This document shows positions 17,081 through 26,550 of a DNA stretch of 64,000 nt, piece after piece; the first letter of the stretch is position 1, and every line of letters starts with the position of its first letter. Below the pieces are notes generated by a model that worked only from the letters and a program-made list of their open reading frames with translations, was not told the origin of the DNA and made no database searches. The translations under genes were made by a program, and so were the position numbers. The stretch spans positions 32,729 through 96,728 of the IMG/VR virus record IMGVR_UViG_3300009034_000007. One strand, given 5' to 3'. The DNA is from a virus.

Positions 17081-17972
17081 AACAGTTGTTGGTATAGTGA
17101 CTTTCGGTAATTTACCTTTTACTAAATTGGCTATTGAGGGAGTACAAGCTACAGTTAAAAAGCCGTATGAAATTTTCGTGGTGGTTGGTAAGCCAGGAGA
17201 TATCGAAACTGCCTCGTACTTAGCGGAAAAAGGAATCAAACATGTTGTTCATGATGAGAATTGGGGATTTCCATATTCATTGAATGATATTTATGATTTC
17301 ACATGGAAGGATAATGATAATGACTATTTGGTTATCATGGGAAATGATGTAATCCCATACCCTAAAGCCATTGATGCATTGATTGAAACAGCAGATAGTC
17401 GGGAGTTTGAATGGGTATGTGCTAGTCAATATGATGTTCGAGACTTGTTGAAAACTCATCCAGAATTTCGACCTTATTTCAATGCTAGTTGTAACGTGAC
17501 AGATTTCAGCCATAGATGTTGGGAAACATTTACAAATTGGGATAGACCCATGAATGTTATTGGGCCTGGAATGAGTGATGTTCATAACTTGGCTTTATAT
17601 AAAAGATCAGTTTTCGAGAAGGTTGGTTATATTGATGTGAATTTCTATCCAGCATATTTTTCGGATAATGATTATTGTCGTAGAAGTGCAAATCTTGGTA
17701 TATCATCGTGTACTTTAACAAATGCTATGTATTTTCACTTCTGGAGTAGAACTATTTATCAAGAAACGGGTGGTTCAAACCATGAATTTTTTAGGGCAAA
17801 CGCTTCATTTTATAATATTAAGTGGGGTGGCCCATTTGGAAGTGAACGTTTTACTGTTCCGTTCAATGGTATTGAATATCCACTTTGTCCTGGAGTTAAT
17901 TTGAAACCTGAAACAGAAATTTTTGACAGGGGACGTGAAAAGGATATTATTAAATATTGGATGTATAGATAA
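17073..17972 (+). CDS. GT2-family glycosyltransferase
   Basis: 299 residues beginning KTVVGIVTFGNLPFTKLAI, the nucleotide-binding strand of GT-A enzymes. HDENWGFPYSLNDIYDF and DYLVIMGNDVIPYPKAI follow, the latter in the position of the DxD metal motif. FSDNDYCRRS later fits the ED/DD catalytic region. A GT2 role in transferring a sugar to a glycan or protein is likely. Its stop codon overlaps the terminase start (TAATG), joining the sugar operon to the packaging genes. Confidence 0.75.
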   Translation: MSKTVVGIVTFGNLPFTKLAIEGVQATVKKPYEIFVVVGKPGDIETASYLAEKGIKHVVHDENWGFPYSLNDIYDFTWKDNDNDYLVIMGNDVIPYPKAIDALIETADSREFEWVCASQYDVRDLLKTHPEFRPYFNASCNVTDFSHRCWETFTNWDRPMNVIGPGMSDVHNLALYKRSVFEKVGYIDVNFYPAYFSDNDYCRRSANLGISSCTLTNAMYFHFWSRTIYQETGGSNHEFFRANASFYNIKWGGPFGSERFTVPFNGIEYPLCPGVNLKPETEIFDRGREKDIIKYWMYR

Positions 17973-19543
17973 TGCCTCCTATTGAAAAAATTACTCATGA
18001 AGATTTAATACTCTATGAAATAGTAAGACATCCAGTTCTTTTTGGTGAGTTTTTCAGAAATATTGACTTAAGACCGCATGAGGAACCTTGGGAATTTACT
18101 ATCTACCAAAAGGAATTCATATGTGATTTTGCAAATTATGTGAGTATTTGCTGTGGTCGTACCGTCGGGAAGACGGAAGCCCTTGTAAGTGTTCTAATTT
18201 GGATTTTGGTAAATAATGTTTATAGAGGTGATTATGTAGTTTACACTGTACCCAATAAAGTCCACCTAGACCCTGTATGGGATGGCTTAGTAAAGTTCTT
18301 TCGAGGTAACTCGATCATATCTCAGTTTGTTGAGAAACGAAGTGGTATCAACTCATCTGATCATAATATTAAATGTAACAATTATGCGTCACTTGATTGC
18401 CGAATTGCTGGCACGACTGGTACTGGAGCCTCAGTTGTAGGTATGCACACTCCTTTCGAGGTTTTGGATGAGGCGGGATTCTATCCGTGGGGGACTTGGA
18501 TTGAATTACAACCTACTTTGAATACATGGGAACAGGGTTATCGACAAGTTGTATCAGGAGTTCCTACGGGTGTACGAGAGCAAAATGTACTTTACTATAC
18601 AGATGAGATGGATGATGACTTTACCAAACATCGTATCTCAGCACACCAGAACCCTCGATACACTGAGGAAGATGAGGCTAGAAACTTAGAGAAATATGGT
18701 GGTGTAGATGGACAAGACTATATCCATCACGTCTTAGGACGGCATGGAACACCTGTTTTTGCTGTATTTGACCGAACATTAATGTCAATTGTGGAATATC
18801 CTGTATATAAAATTAAGATTGATGGTATCAAAATTACAGATGTGTCAGAAATTTATAGCAAAATCTCAAATGTTCCTCCGATTGAAAAACGGCATGATTA
18901 TGTAATAATGGGAATTGACTTAGGTTACACTGACCCAACAGCCATTCATATTTTATATAATTCTGGTGGAACTATAAAATATCATGCTCGGATTCAGCTA
19001 ACAAAGGTTCCCTATCCTTTACAAAAACAAGTAATTAGTTTCATTGATGAACGATTTCAAAGACCTGACGTAATTGGTATAGATGCTGGTGGTCCTGGTA
19101 AACCTGTTGTTCAGGATTTCTTAGAAGCTGAAGAATTTTTACATAAAGACTTCGTGAAGCGAATGATTCCTGTAGAGTTTGGTTCACAGCTAATTTTAGG
19201 ACAGGATAATGATGGAAATGATATCAAGGTACGAATGAAACCATTTGCAGTTTCGTTAACTCAGGAATATGCAAACTCACATCGGATAGTGTTTTCATCC
19301 ACAGATTATGAATTTATATCAGAACTAGAACGAACAACTTATACTAAGAATCCGAGTGGGGAAATTGTTTATCGAACTCTTACGCCTAAAGGTGGACAGA
19401 GAGGTGATGATCACCATACAACTGCACTATTATGTGCAATGATAGCACAGTATCAATTGAAAGATGCTATAACAAGACAACAGAAGAAACCGAGATTGTA
19501 TACACCAACTTGGTTACAGAGGAGTAAGTGGATATATGACTGA
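17972..19543 (+). CDS. terL: Terminase large subunit
   Basis: 523 residues. The ATPase domain has CGRTVGKT (61-68) as Walker A and FEVLDEAG (162-169) as Walker B plus catalytic Glu. The RNase H-like nuclease domain has MGIDLGYTDP (Asp316) and IGIDAGG (Asp371), with GDDHHTTALL near the C-terminus supplying the third acidic site. It packages DNA into the prohead. The length is normal. No small terminase is evident nearby. It overlaps the portal gene by 8 nt. Confidence 0.93.
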   Translation: MPPIEKITHEDLILYEIVRHPVLFGEFFRNIDLRPHEEPWEFTIYQKEFICDFANYVSICCGRTVGKTEALVSVLIWILVNNVYRGDYVVYTVPNKVHLDPVWDGLVKFFRGNSIISQFVEKRSGINSSDHNIKCNNYASLDCRIAGTTGTGASVVGMHTPFEVLDEAGFYPWGTWIELQPTLNTWEQGYRQVVSGVPTGVREQNVLYYTDEMDDDFTKHRISAHQNPRYTEEDEARNLEKYGGVDGQDYIHHVLGRHGTPVFAVFDRTLMSIVEYPVYKIKIDGIKITDVSEIYSKISNVPPIEKRHDYVIMGIDLGYTDPTAIHILYNSGGTIKYHARIQLTKVPYPLQKQVISFIDERFQRPDVIGIDAGGPGKPVVQDFLEAEEFLHKDFVKRMIPVEFGSQLILGQDNDGNDIKVRMKPFAVSLTQEYANSHRIVFSSTDYEFISELERTTYTKNPSGEIVYRTLTPKGGQRGDDHHTTALLCAMIAQYQLKDAITRQQKKPRLYTPTWLQRSKWIYD

Positions 19544-21065
19544 AAAAGAAGATAACGTAGTTGTCGAAATGACAGCAGAGGAAGAACCAAAAAAGCTTGC
19601 TAAAGCCTCGCATCAATATACGATTCTTCAGCCACAAAGGAAAACATCAACTCCGTGGTCCGCACGTGATATTGATAAATTAACATTTGATGACAAGAAA
19701 TGGAAAAATGTTGTTAAGGAATGTAGATATTACTATAAACGTGATCCTTTTGCTTCTACAGTTATCAATAAAATGGTCGATTTATCAATTAATAATATTA
19801 TTGTACGGGAAAAGACAGCACGGAAATCTATTAAGCTTGTTCTGGAGGCCATTAAAGGTGACTTATTGGTATTCTTACGGAATGCCGCCTTAGAATATTT
19901 GCTTAGTGGATTAGTGGTACCAGAAATTTCGTTTGATGCTTATAACAAGACACAGCTACATGAATTAGGTATAAAACGCTTTGAAAGATTAGTGTTACCT
20001 TCTGATATGTGGATTCGTGATCCTGGAACTATTGTTGTTAAAGACCCCGTCCTTGGAAGTAAAAAGTCTTATTTAGTTGAAATTCCAGATGCATTTAGAA
20101 CTTTTATTCTAAATAAGGGAGTGTATAGTGATGGTACAAAGGATAAAGAACTTTATAAACAATTAGTACAGGATATGCCTGATTTCGTAAAGGCTGTCAG
20201 AAAAGGTGAAACAACGCTTCTATTGGATAACCCATTGGTAGTGCAATATCGAACTTTAGCTGGAGAAACATATCCAACGCCATATTTATTCTCAGTATTA
20301 GAATCTCTAAAACATAAGCGGAATCTTAGGCGAATGGATTATTCTATTGCGGCTCGAATCATTACAGCTATTATGCTTGTTCGATTAGGTAATGATGAAT
20401 ATCCTCTAACTGAGGATAACGAAGATCAGTTGGAAGCTTTGAAATTAGAAATGAGATGGCGAGAAACTCAGTCATCTAGAGAAATGGAACGAATTTTCCA
20501 GTTATTCGGAAATCATACATTAGATATTGAATGGGTTTTTCCTGATGTAAAGCCGTTACTTGATGATGTAAAATATAAAAATATCAATCAAGATATTGCT
20601 GTAGGATTGGGATTTCCTAGAATTTTAATCACTGGAGAAACGGAACGGTCTTTCGCATCTGATCCAGAAATTGCTACAGTTTCACCAGTTTTAACAATGA
20701 ATAGGATGCAAGATGCTATTACTCCAATTATGCGACGTATTGTTGATGAAATAGTAGCAGAAAATAATTTTGGTGGAAATCCAGAAGTAATGTTTGCTCC
20801 TATCAATTTAATGGCAGTTTCATCCTTTGTTGAAGGACTTCAAAATCTATATGACACTGGCAACTTATCTAGGGAAGATTATGCTAGAATATTTGGTTTT
20901 GATATATTTGAACAACTACTAAAACGTGAAGTAGAAAATAAACTCCTAGAGAAATTAGATTTAGAGGAGTTTGCTCCTGTTCCTCATAGTAATGAACCTG
21001 AAGTACCAGGAACAAATAAGAGTAAAACTAAACCTAAAAAGAAAAAGAAGAAGGAGGGTGAATAA
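19536..21065 (+). CDS. Portal protein
   Basis: 509 residues directly after terminase, as expected. Recognisable portal features are a long helical core (residues 230-320, KHKRNLRRMDYSIAARII), the GLGFPRILITGE loop and a lysine-rich C-terminal tail. It forms the dodecameric DNA gate of the capsid vertex. The tail (KSKTKPKKKKKKEGE) is strongly basic and might contact DNA. The stop overlaps the next ATG. Confidence 0.85.
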   Translation: MTEKEDNVVVEMTAEEEPKKLAKASHQYTILQPQRKTSTPWSARDIDKLTFDDKKWKNVVKECRYYYKRDPFASTVINKMVDLSINNIIVREKTARKSIKLVLEAIKGDLLVFLRNAALEYLLSGLVVPEISFDAYNKTQLHELGIKRFERLVLPSDMWIRDPGTIVVKDPVLGSKKSYLVEIPDAFRTFILNKGVYSDGTKDKELYKQLVQDMPDFVKAVRKGETTLLLDNPLVVQYRTLAGETYPTPYLFSVLESLKHKRNLRRMDYSIAARIITAIMLVRLGNDEYPLTEDNEDQLEALKLEMRWRETQSSREMERIFQLFGNHTLDIEWVFPDVKPLLDDVKYKNINQDIAVGLGFPRILITGETERSFASDPEIATVSPVLTMNRMQDAITPIMRRIVDEIVAENNFGGNPEVMFAPINLMAVSSFVEGLQNLYDTGNLSREDYARIFGFDIFEQLLKREVENKLLEKLDLEEFAPVPHSNEPEVPGTNKSKTKPKKKKKKEGE

Positions 21066-21280
21066 TGCCCGCTGAATACGAAAATTGTGTAAAGAGTTAT
21101 ACAGCTAAAGGGAAGCCATTAAAGGATGCTAAACGGATTTGTGCAATTAGGTATTACAAGCTACATGGTAAACGTCCTCAAGATGTACATAGTACTTTAG
21201 ACCCTGAATCTATTGCTTTATTTGATATGATTGAGGTTATAGATAAAGCGGTAGGGAGTAGGTCTGAAAAAGAGGACTAA
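21065..21280 (+). CDS. Hypothetical protein, 71 aa
   Basis: Starts inside the portal stop (TAATG). Reads MPAEYENCVKSYTAKGKPLK then AKRICAIRYYKLHGK, a pattern seen in small head-region phage proteins whose helical core carries two cysteines. Function unknown. The unit ends here and a promoter-like sequence follows. Confidence 0.6.
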   Translation: MPAEYENCVKSYTAKGKPLKDAKRICAIRYYKLHGKRPQDVHSTLDPESIALFDMIEVIDKAVGSRSEKED

Positions 21281-21336
21281 AAAGGTACAAAAAATAGCAA
21301 ATTTGTTCTAATTTTACCCATGAACCTGTTGTTTAT

Positions 21337-21344
21337 GGTATAAT
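21337..21344 (+). promoter_or_regulatory. Extended -10 promoter for capsid genes
   Basis: TGG-TATAAT (TATAAT at 21339-21344) lies 21 bp before the protease/scaffold ATG at 21365. The 13 nt TTTATGGTATAAT are identical to the lysis promoter at 43502-43514. There is no good -35 at 17-bp spacing, so this would be an extended -10 promoter. GTTC (21305-21308) and GAAC (21322-21325) flank the -35 zone as an inverted pair. Confidence 0.6.
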
Positions 21345-21364
21345 TAAGATAATGAGGAAAGTTT

Positions 21365-22447
21365 ATGGAAAAATTACAGATTACAACTGATATTTTAGCG
21401 TTCTTGGATAAGGATACGGATAACCTCCCGAAGGAGGTTGTCGCGGCTATTTCTCTTAATCCTACCTTACGGTGGATTAAATTTATCTTAACCGATGATA
21501 AACCCAACGCGAATCGACAACGCATCCCTCAAAGTGAATTCGCCAATCTTGTAAAGACTGGTCTACACATGCCTATTAAAATGGCCCAGGGATTTATTCG
21601 CGAAGGACACGAGTTTTCTGTTCCCATCGGTGCTATAACTAGTTTAAATATAAAAGAAGCTCTTGTAGAAGGTATTGCCGCTTTATGGGGAAAGGAATTT
21701 CCTAGTGAAGTCGATCTTCTAAAAGATATGCATACGACAGGTGAAAAACCTCAACTTTCTTGGGAGATTTTATATGTAAATTCGGATATAGAAGATGAGA
21801 CAGGAGTAGAAACATTTCAGGACGTTGCTCTCTCGGCGGCTACCATTGTTGGTATGCCAGCATACGAGGGCAGAACTCCGATTGTAAGCATGGCCGCGAA
21901 GGAAGCTTACAGAATTAAACAGGAGGCTATAGACGAAATGGAAGAGAAAATCAAAGAGCTAGAAGATTTGGTCAAGACTATGGAAAGTGAGAAGGCCGAA
22001 CTTCAGATAAGCTTTGATGCTCTTAAAGAGGAACTGGAAGCCCTCAAAATTGAACATGCTGAGTTAACAACCTTCAAAGAGGAAGTTGAAGCGGCAGAAG
22101 CACGAGTAGAGCGCGTAAAAGCTTTGACAGAGTTATTCTCCAATACAGGAGTGCCTCTCCCTGAAGATTTCTTCGAGGATGAGGAAAAGGCAGAAAAATT
22201 ACTCTCTATGGACCTCGATCAACTTACGTTTGTGGTTCAAGACCTTGCACTTTTCTCCAAAGATGAAACCATCGAAGAAATTGAGGAAGCAAGCGAAGAA
22301 GATGATCCAGAAACGGAAGAAGCTGGCAAAAAGCATCTTGGCTCTAAGAACAAAATTCCAAATGTATCGAGCGAAGATGTAGACGATGAAGATTGGACTC
22401 CGTCCCGCATCGCTAAAAAGCTAAAAGAAGACCGTAAAAAGTCTTAA
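21365..22447 (+). CDS. Prohead protease fused to scaffold
   Basis: 360 residues. The N-terminal 180 resemble XkdF-type prohead serine proteases (FIREGHEFSVPIGAI, QLSWEILYVNSDIED, ALSAATIVGMPAYEGRTP). Residues 185-260 form a charged coiled coil (EEKIKELEDLVKTMESEKAE) typical of scaffolds. A short acidic and then basic C-terminus follows. The fusion would assemble the prohead and then be cleaved. Catalytic residues cannot be assigned with certainty. Confidence 0.75.
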   Translation: MEKLQITTDILAFLDKDTDNLPKEVVAAISLNPTLRWIKFILTDDKPNANRQRIPQSEFANLVKTGLHMPIKMAQGFIREGHEFSVPIGAITSLNIKEALVEGIAALWGKEFPSEVDLLKDMHTTGEKPQLSWEILYVNSDIEDETGVETFQDVALSAATIVGMPAYEGRTPIVSMAAKEAYRIKQEAIDEMEEKIKELEDLVKTMESEKAELQISFDALKEELEALKIEHAELTTFKEEVEAAEARVERVKALTELFSNTGVPLPEDFFEDEEKAEKLLSMDLDQLTFVVQDLALFSKDETIEEIEEASEEDDPETEEAGKKHLGSKNKIPNVSSEDVDDEDWTPSRIAKKLKEDRKKS

Positions 22448-22477
22448 TAATTGGCAATATTCTAGGAGGAATGTTCG

Positions 22478-23056
22478 ATGGAAATCAATAAGATGACCGA
22501 TGTTAGAGGCGTAGTTGCCGTTCAAGACATCACTGAAGGCCGTTTTGTCATGATTACCCCCAATATTGCGGGTACTATTGACTTCGGTTCAAGAAGTGAT
22601 CTTGCTGGCGTGAAACTACCCGCTAATGCAACTGAAGCGGCTTTGGCTAGGTTCATTGTAACGTGGCCAGTTCCTTATCAGTCATTGCCAATGTATATTC
22701 CCACACCCGAACTCGCATTTTCATTGCGACGTGGTGGATTTGATCAAGCAGGAAACTTACCCATGACAGGTACTACGATCCACCTGACTTGGCCAGGACA
22801 AAAACACGGGATTACGATTCCGTCTGGTTACTTGGCCCTTGCGTTTGGTGGTGGCGTATTTACTCTGCCTTCGGGCTATTGGGTAGACTCTGCGGACATC
22901 AGACTTGCTGGTAATCCGTTCACTATTTCTAACATTGCAGACCACGGTGCAACTGACGCAGGTAAACCACGCTACTCCGTAACAAACGTTGTGGGATACG
23001 TTGAGCGATACGATTCTTCAAACGACGATCTAGAAGTAAGAACTTTAGTTCCCTAA
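22478..23056 (+). CDS. Capsid decoration/stabilisation protein
   Basis: 192 residues between scaffold and major capsid protein, preceded by TAGGAGGA. All-beta (GRFVMITPNIAGTIDFGSRS, YLALAFGGGVFTLPSGYW), as expected for a surface cement protein. It ends in DLEVRTLVP, and nearly the same peptide (GIEVRTLVPG) occurs inside the major capsid protein. The role is inferred from position and fold. Confidence 0.62.
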   Translation: MEINKMTDVRGVVAVQDITEGRFVMITPNIAGTIDFGSRSDLAGVKLPANATEAALARFIVTWPVPYQSLPMYIPTPELAFSLRRGGFDQAGNLPMTGTTIHLTWPGQKHGITIPSGYLALAFGGGVFTLPSGYWVDSADIRLAGNPFTISNIADHGATDAGKPRYSVTNVVGYVERYDSSNDDLEVRTLVP

Positions 23057-23095
23057 AATTGTGAGCTGAAGTAATTCGGAGGTTTTAAACTAACC

Positions 23096-24004
23096 ATGAG
23101 CGATAAAGAATTTAAGGAAGCCTTGGCGGAATATATGCGTGATCCCGATCAGCGGGACGCGTTTGCTCAGATTTTGGTGGAGTTTTTGGAGCCAAGCCAT
23201 CTTACTACCGAAGTACTTAGCCTACTCTTAGATACACGTTCCTTGGAAGCAGGGGACTTGCTGGTGAAGAAAGTTCGCAAGGGGATTGAGGTTCGCACCT
23301 TAGTTCCTGGTGCTGTCCATTTAGCAAGTGAGATCACGATCTCTGATCGTATCAACTTCATTCTGGACGGTGCAGATGTGAAAGTCACCTATAATGAGTG
23401 GGAACTTGAACGTGGTGAGATTGGTACTGTCGAGAGCATTTCTGAGGAAATGCGAGACAAATTGCGGGATTATTTTGTGAATAAAGTTTTCACAGCCCTT
23501 ACTACAATTTGGAACGCCACTAATACCCCTGACAACTATACGGCTGTTGGTGGGCCTATTACTGGTGCGGCTCTCGAAAACGCCATTAATCGTATTAACT
23601 TAACAAGCCCTGGTGCAAAACTAATCGTAGGCGCACGTGCGTCTGTCACCCCGATTACCAAATTTGGTGCATTCTGGAGTGATGGTACGACCACAGGCTA
23701 CGCAGAAGAGCTAATCATGAAGATTTTCCAAGATGGTTGGCTTGGACGCTACTACGGTGTTCCCGTTCTTGCGTTAGAGCAGGTTTATGACAACCCTGAA
23801 GATTATCAGGCATTGATCCCCACTGACAAAGTGCTAGTGATTGGAGAAAAAGTTGGCGAGTTTATTAATTACGGCGACGTAAAGACTAAACAATGGACCG
23901 ACATGAACCCAACACCGCCACAGTGGTACCTGGAACTCTATCAGCAATTCGGTATGATTATCGATAATGCTAATGGGATTTACGTACTAGGCAATATTGG
24001 CTAA
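23096..24004 (+). CDS. Major capsid protein, HK97-like
   Basis: 302 residues. An N-terminal helical segment (about 1-50) is followed by a central region with a long helix (SEEMRDKLRDYFVNKVFTAL) and an A-domain-like end (TDKVLVIGEKVGEFINYGDV). It has its own strong ribosome site (GGAGG) and is followed by a terminator hairpin, fitting very high expression. Length and order fit HK97-fold capsids. Cleavage of the first residues by the upstream protease is possible. Confidence 0.82.
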   Translation: MSDKEFKEALAEYMRDPDQRDAFAQILVEFLEPSHLTTEVLSLLLDTRSLEAGDLLVKKVRKGIEVRTLVPGAVHLASEITISDRINFILDGADVKVTYNEWELERGEIGTVESISEEMRDKLRDYFVNKVFTALTTIWNATNTPDNYTAVGGPITGAALENAINRINLTSPGAKLIVGARASVTPITKFGAFWSDGTTTGYAEELIMKIFQDGWLGRYYGVPVLALEQVYDNPEDYQALIPTDKVLVIGEKVGEFINYGDVKTKQWTDMNPTPPQWYLELYQQFGMIIDNANGIYVLGNIG

Positions 24005-24030
24005 AGTTATTAAATAAACAGAGCAATTAC

Positions 24031-24058
24031 GAGGGGGAGAAAATCCCTTCTCCCCCTC
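24031..24058 (+). terminator. Terminator after major capsid gene
   Basis: GAGGGGGAGAA (24031-24041) and TTCTCCCCCTC (24048-24058) form an 11-bp perfect stem with a 6-nt loop, followed by only TTTAAAAAA. The stem is very strong but the U-tract is short, so partial termination that raises capsid transcripts over downstream ones is likely. Confidence 0.75.
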
Positions 24059-24079
24059 TTTAAAAAATAGGAGGATATT

Positions 24080-24601
24080 ATGGTTAAGGAAGGTTTGACT
24101 CACGAGGTTTATTCAGCAATGCAGGTTGGTAAACCGTTCTGCACATACATTAAAACAATATTGGGTAAGGTCGCAGTTACGGTATTGAATCCCTTTTCGG
24201 GCGTACCAGAAGGGGTTATTCTAGAAGGGAATCCTAACGACCTCGATGCTTTTGAAACAATTACAGTACAAGTGTGGTCGTTACAAGAGGATGAATTCTT
24301 CAAACGTACAAATGCGTCACATTTCAAGTCGGGTAATGTCAGAGTTCTTAAAGAAGTTGAAGTACCAGTAAAAGAGCGATCTGTCAATGATATTACTGAT
24401 GAGGAAATCGTGACGGTTTTAAATAAACCATTCCTAGCGTTGAAAAATAAACTCAATGCCTTTACATCAGTGGCTCCAGTCTATCGAGTGCTGAAACGAG
24501 CCGAGGACATGGAGAAATCCGAAAAGATTCTCAATTCTATACGAGCTAGATTAGCTGAATTAGAGCTTGAAGGAATACCACAACCTGAAGAAAACGAGTA
24601 A
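24080..24601 (+). CDS. Head-region protein, 173 aa
   Basis: Starts after GGAGG. Residues 1-100 are beta-rich (KTILGKVAVTVLNPFSG), and residues 120-165 are helical and charged (RAEDMEKSEKILNSIRARLA). It lies between capsid and connector genes, where fibre-like or connector proteins are common. No family recognised. Confidence 0.55.
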   Translation: MVKEGLTHEVYSAMQVGKPFCTYIKTILGKVAVTVLNPFSGVPEGVILEGNPNDLDAFETITVQVWSLQEDEFFKRTNASHFKSGNVRVLKEVEVPVKERSVNDITDEEIVTVLNKPFLALKNKLNAFTSVAPVYRVLKRAEDMEKSEKILNSIRARLAELELEGIPQPEENE

Positions 24602-24604
24602 TAA

Positions 24605-25102
24605 ATGTCAATTACAGGTACTAACCTCAGTTACCTAATTCCGCGATTGCGGTTACATCTAGGCGATTTTACTATGCCTTATAGATATTTAGATGAGTGG
24701 CTTGAAACCTCTCTAGTGGCGGCTGTTGAACTATTAATGCCCCGATGGAATTATAAATATCTATTGAATGAAACTACACATGATGTAGAACGCAATCTAA
24801 CGATTAGATTTTTATTCCAATCGCCCCCAATTGTGGAGCGAGGGGATATTTGGCCCATTGTGCTACAAGCGGCTATTATTATCAAGGAAGGTTCATTAGA
24901 AGGTCAATCATGGAACTTCGCATCCTGGCGTGACGCTGAAATCGCTTATTCTAACTTAGAATCAGCACGTTCAAAAGATGCATCTCTACAGCGGGATATC
25001 GAACTATTAGATACAATGCTTCCGTGGAGATCAAAGAGACTGGCTTTACCAATTAAAGGTCATTTACCTGGATACCTTGATAATTTGTACGAGCATGATT
25101 AG
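24605..25102 (+). CDS. Head-tail connector candidate
   Basis: 165 residues, mostly helical (RYLDEWLETSLVAAVELLMP, WPIVLQAAIIIKEG, RDAEIAYSNLESARS). Size, helicity and position match adaptor proteins that dock beneath the portal (gp6/gp15-type). Sequence identity to a known family is not visible by eye. Confidence 0.55.
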   Translation: MSITGTNLSYLIPRLRLHLGDFTMPYRYLDEWLETSLVAAVELLMPRWNYKYLLNETTHDVERNLTIRFLFQSPPIVERGDIWPIVLQAAIIIKEGSLEGQSWNFASWRDAEIAYSNLESARSKDASLQRDIELLDTMLPWRSKRLALPIKGHLPGYLDNLYEHD

Positions 25103-25200
25103 CAAAAGAGTGTAAAAAGGTTACAAGCGAACGCGGATATTCTCTTTTGCTATGAGGTTCTGAACCTGCCGCCTCGTATCATATTATAAACCGAGGCGGC
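25101..25200 (+). promoter_or_regulatory. Structured intergenic region before GT4 gene
   Basis: Three inverted repeats lie in 100 bp: AGCAAAAGAG/CTCTTTTGCT (25101-25110 with 25142-25151), AGGTTC-T-GAACCT (25155-25167) and GCCGCCTCG/CGAGGCGGC (25168-25176 with 25192-25200, 15-nt loop). No U-tract follows the last stem, so it is not a textbook terminator. It could be an RNA control element or processing site that sets expression of the glycosyltransferase starting at 25228. Confidence 0.6.
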
Positions 25201-25227
25201 CATAGAAATTTATAGGGAGAGGATGGT

Positions 25228-26550
25228 ATGGGCAGATCACAAGCAAAAAGGCGTAAGACTGTGGAAGACATAGAAGACGTGGAAAATAAAGAGCAACCCA
25301 AACCAACAATTTTAATTATTGGAGATGGTGTTGCAACAACTGGTTTTGCTAGGGTTTTACATAGTGTATTTCAACATCTTACTGACCAGTACCACATTCA
25401 TCACCTTGCCATAAATTACCGAGGCGATCCCCACGGATATGATTGGAAAATCTATCCCGCAATGTTAGGAGGGGATATCTACGGATTAGGCAGACTTCCA
25501 GAGATGATGAACGTTCTAAAACCTGATCTTGTATTTATCTTGAACGATTTATGGGTGCATCCAATGTACCTAGATAAATTACAAGAATATAAAGATGTAA
25601 CGAAAGTTATTCTTTATATGCCTATTGATGGTGGACCAGTTGATCCTATATGGGTGAAACAAATCCGTGGGGCTGATAGATTAATTTTCTATACAAGATT
25701 TGGAAAAGGTGTTGTTGAGGATGCTATTGCCAAGCTTCAAGCCGATGAGTGGGAAGAAATAACTGATACTACGGCTACAAAAGTTTTACGCAAAAGAAAA
25801 GTTCCTTTGCGATTTCCTAAAATCCATATTGTCCCACATGGGATTGATACACGGTTATTTCATCCCGTAGATAAAGAAAAAGCAAAAGCAGAAATTTATC
25901 CTGAGAATCCAGATTTCAAGGGTGATGCTTTCATTGTATTAAATTCTAATCGAAATCAACCCCGAAAACGAATCGATATTACAATGAAAGGGTTTGCTCA
26001 ATTTGCGGAAGATAAACCATCAAATGTAAAATTATATCTTCACATGGGCGTTGAGGATATGGGTTGGAACGTTATCAATTTAGCGAAACTCATTGGTATT
26101 GAAAATCGATTGGTTTTGTCAAGTACACAAAATACGATTCCAGGTATTCCTGACGATAGACTAAATCTTATTTACAATGCATGTAATGTCGGTATAAATA
26201 CATCGGTAGGCGAAGGATGGGGTCTATGTAACTTTGAACATGCCGCGACTTTTGCGGCTCAAATTGTACCCGATCATTCGGCATGTAGCGAAGTCTGGAG
26301 AATAGATGGGAAAGAAATGGCAGAATTTCTACCCGTTGAGTACTGGCTTACAAATGAACGAGTCTTGACTGAGGGAGGGATTGTTACGCCTCAAGGGGTT
26401 GCAGAGGCTTTAGAACATCTGTACTCAGATCGGGAGTACTTAGATGAAATGGCTCAACGAGCTTTTGATCTGACACGATCACCCGAATATCAATGGCAAA
26501 GTGTGGCTAAACAATTTAATGACATTTTTATGGATGTATTAGCAGAATGA
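25228..26550 (+). CDS. GT4-family glycosyltransferase in head module
   Basis: 440 residues. After a basic leader (MGRSQAKRRK) comes PTILIIGDGVATTGFARVL, a GT-B N-terminal strand with its glycine loop. The C-terminal domain has IVLNSNRNQPRKRIDITMKG and VGINTSVGEGWGLCNFEHAA, where the E-G-x-G-L-x-x-x-E pattern is the GT4 donor-binding motif. It probably transfers a sugar from a nucleotide donor. Its place between connector genes suggests glycosylation of virion proteins. It overlaps the next gene by 4 nt. Confidence 0.83.
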   Translation: MGRSQAKRRKTVEDIEDVENKEQPKPTILIIGDGVATTGFARVLHSVFQHLTDQYHIHHLAINYRGDPHGYDWKIYPAMLGGDIYGLGRLPEMMNVLKPDLVFILNDLWVHPMYLDKLQEYKDVTKVILYMPIDGGPVDPIWVKQIRGADRLIFYTRFGKGVVEDAIAKLQADEWEEITDTTATKVLRKRKVPLRFPKIHIVPHGIDTRLFHPVDKEKAKAEIYPENPDFKGDAFIVLNSNRNQPRKRIDITMKGFAQFAEDKPSNVKLYLHMGVEDMGWNVINLAKLIGIENRLVLSSTQNTIPGIPDDRLNLIYNACNVGINTSVGEGWGLCNFEHAATFAAQIVPDHSACSEVWRIDGKEMAEFLPVEYWLTNERVLTEGGIVTPQGVAEALEHLYSDREYLDEMAQRAFDLTRSPEYQWQSVAKQFNDIFMDVLAE

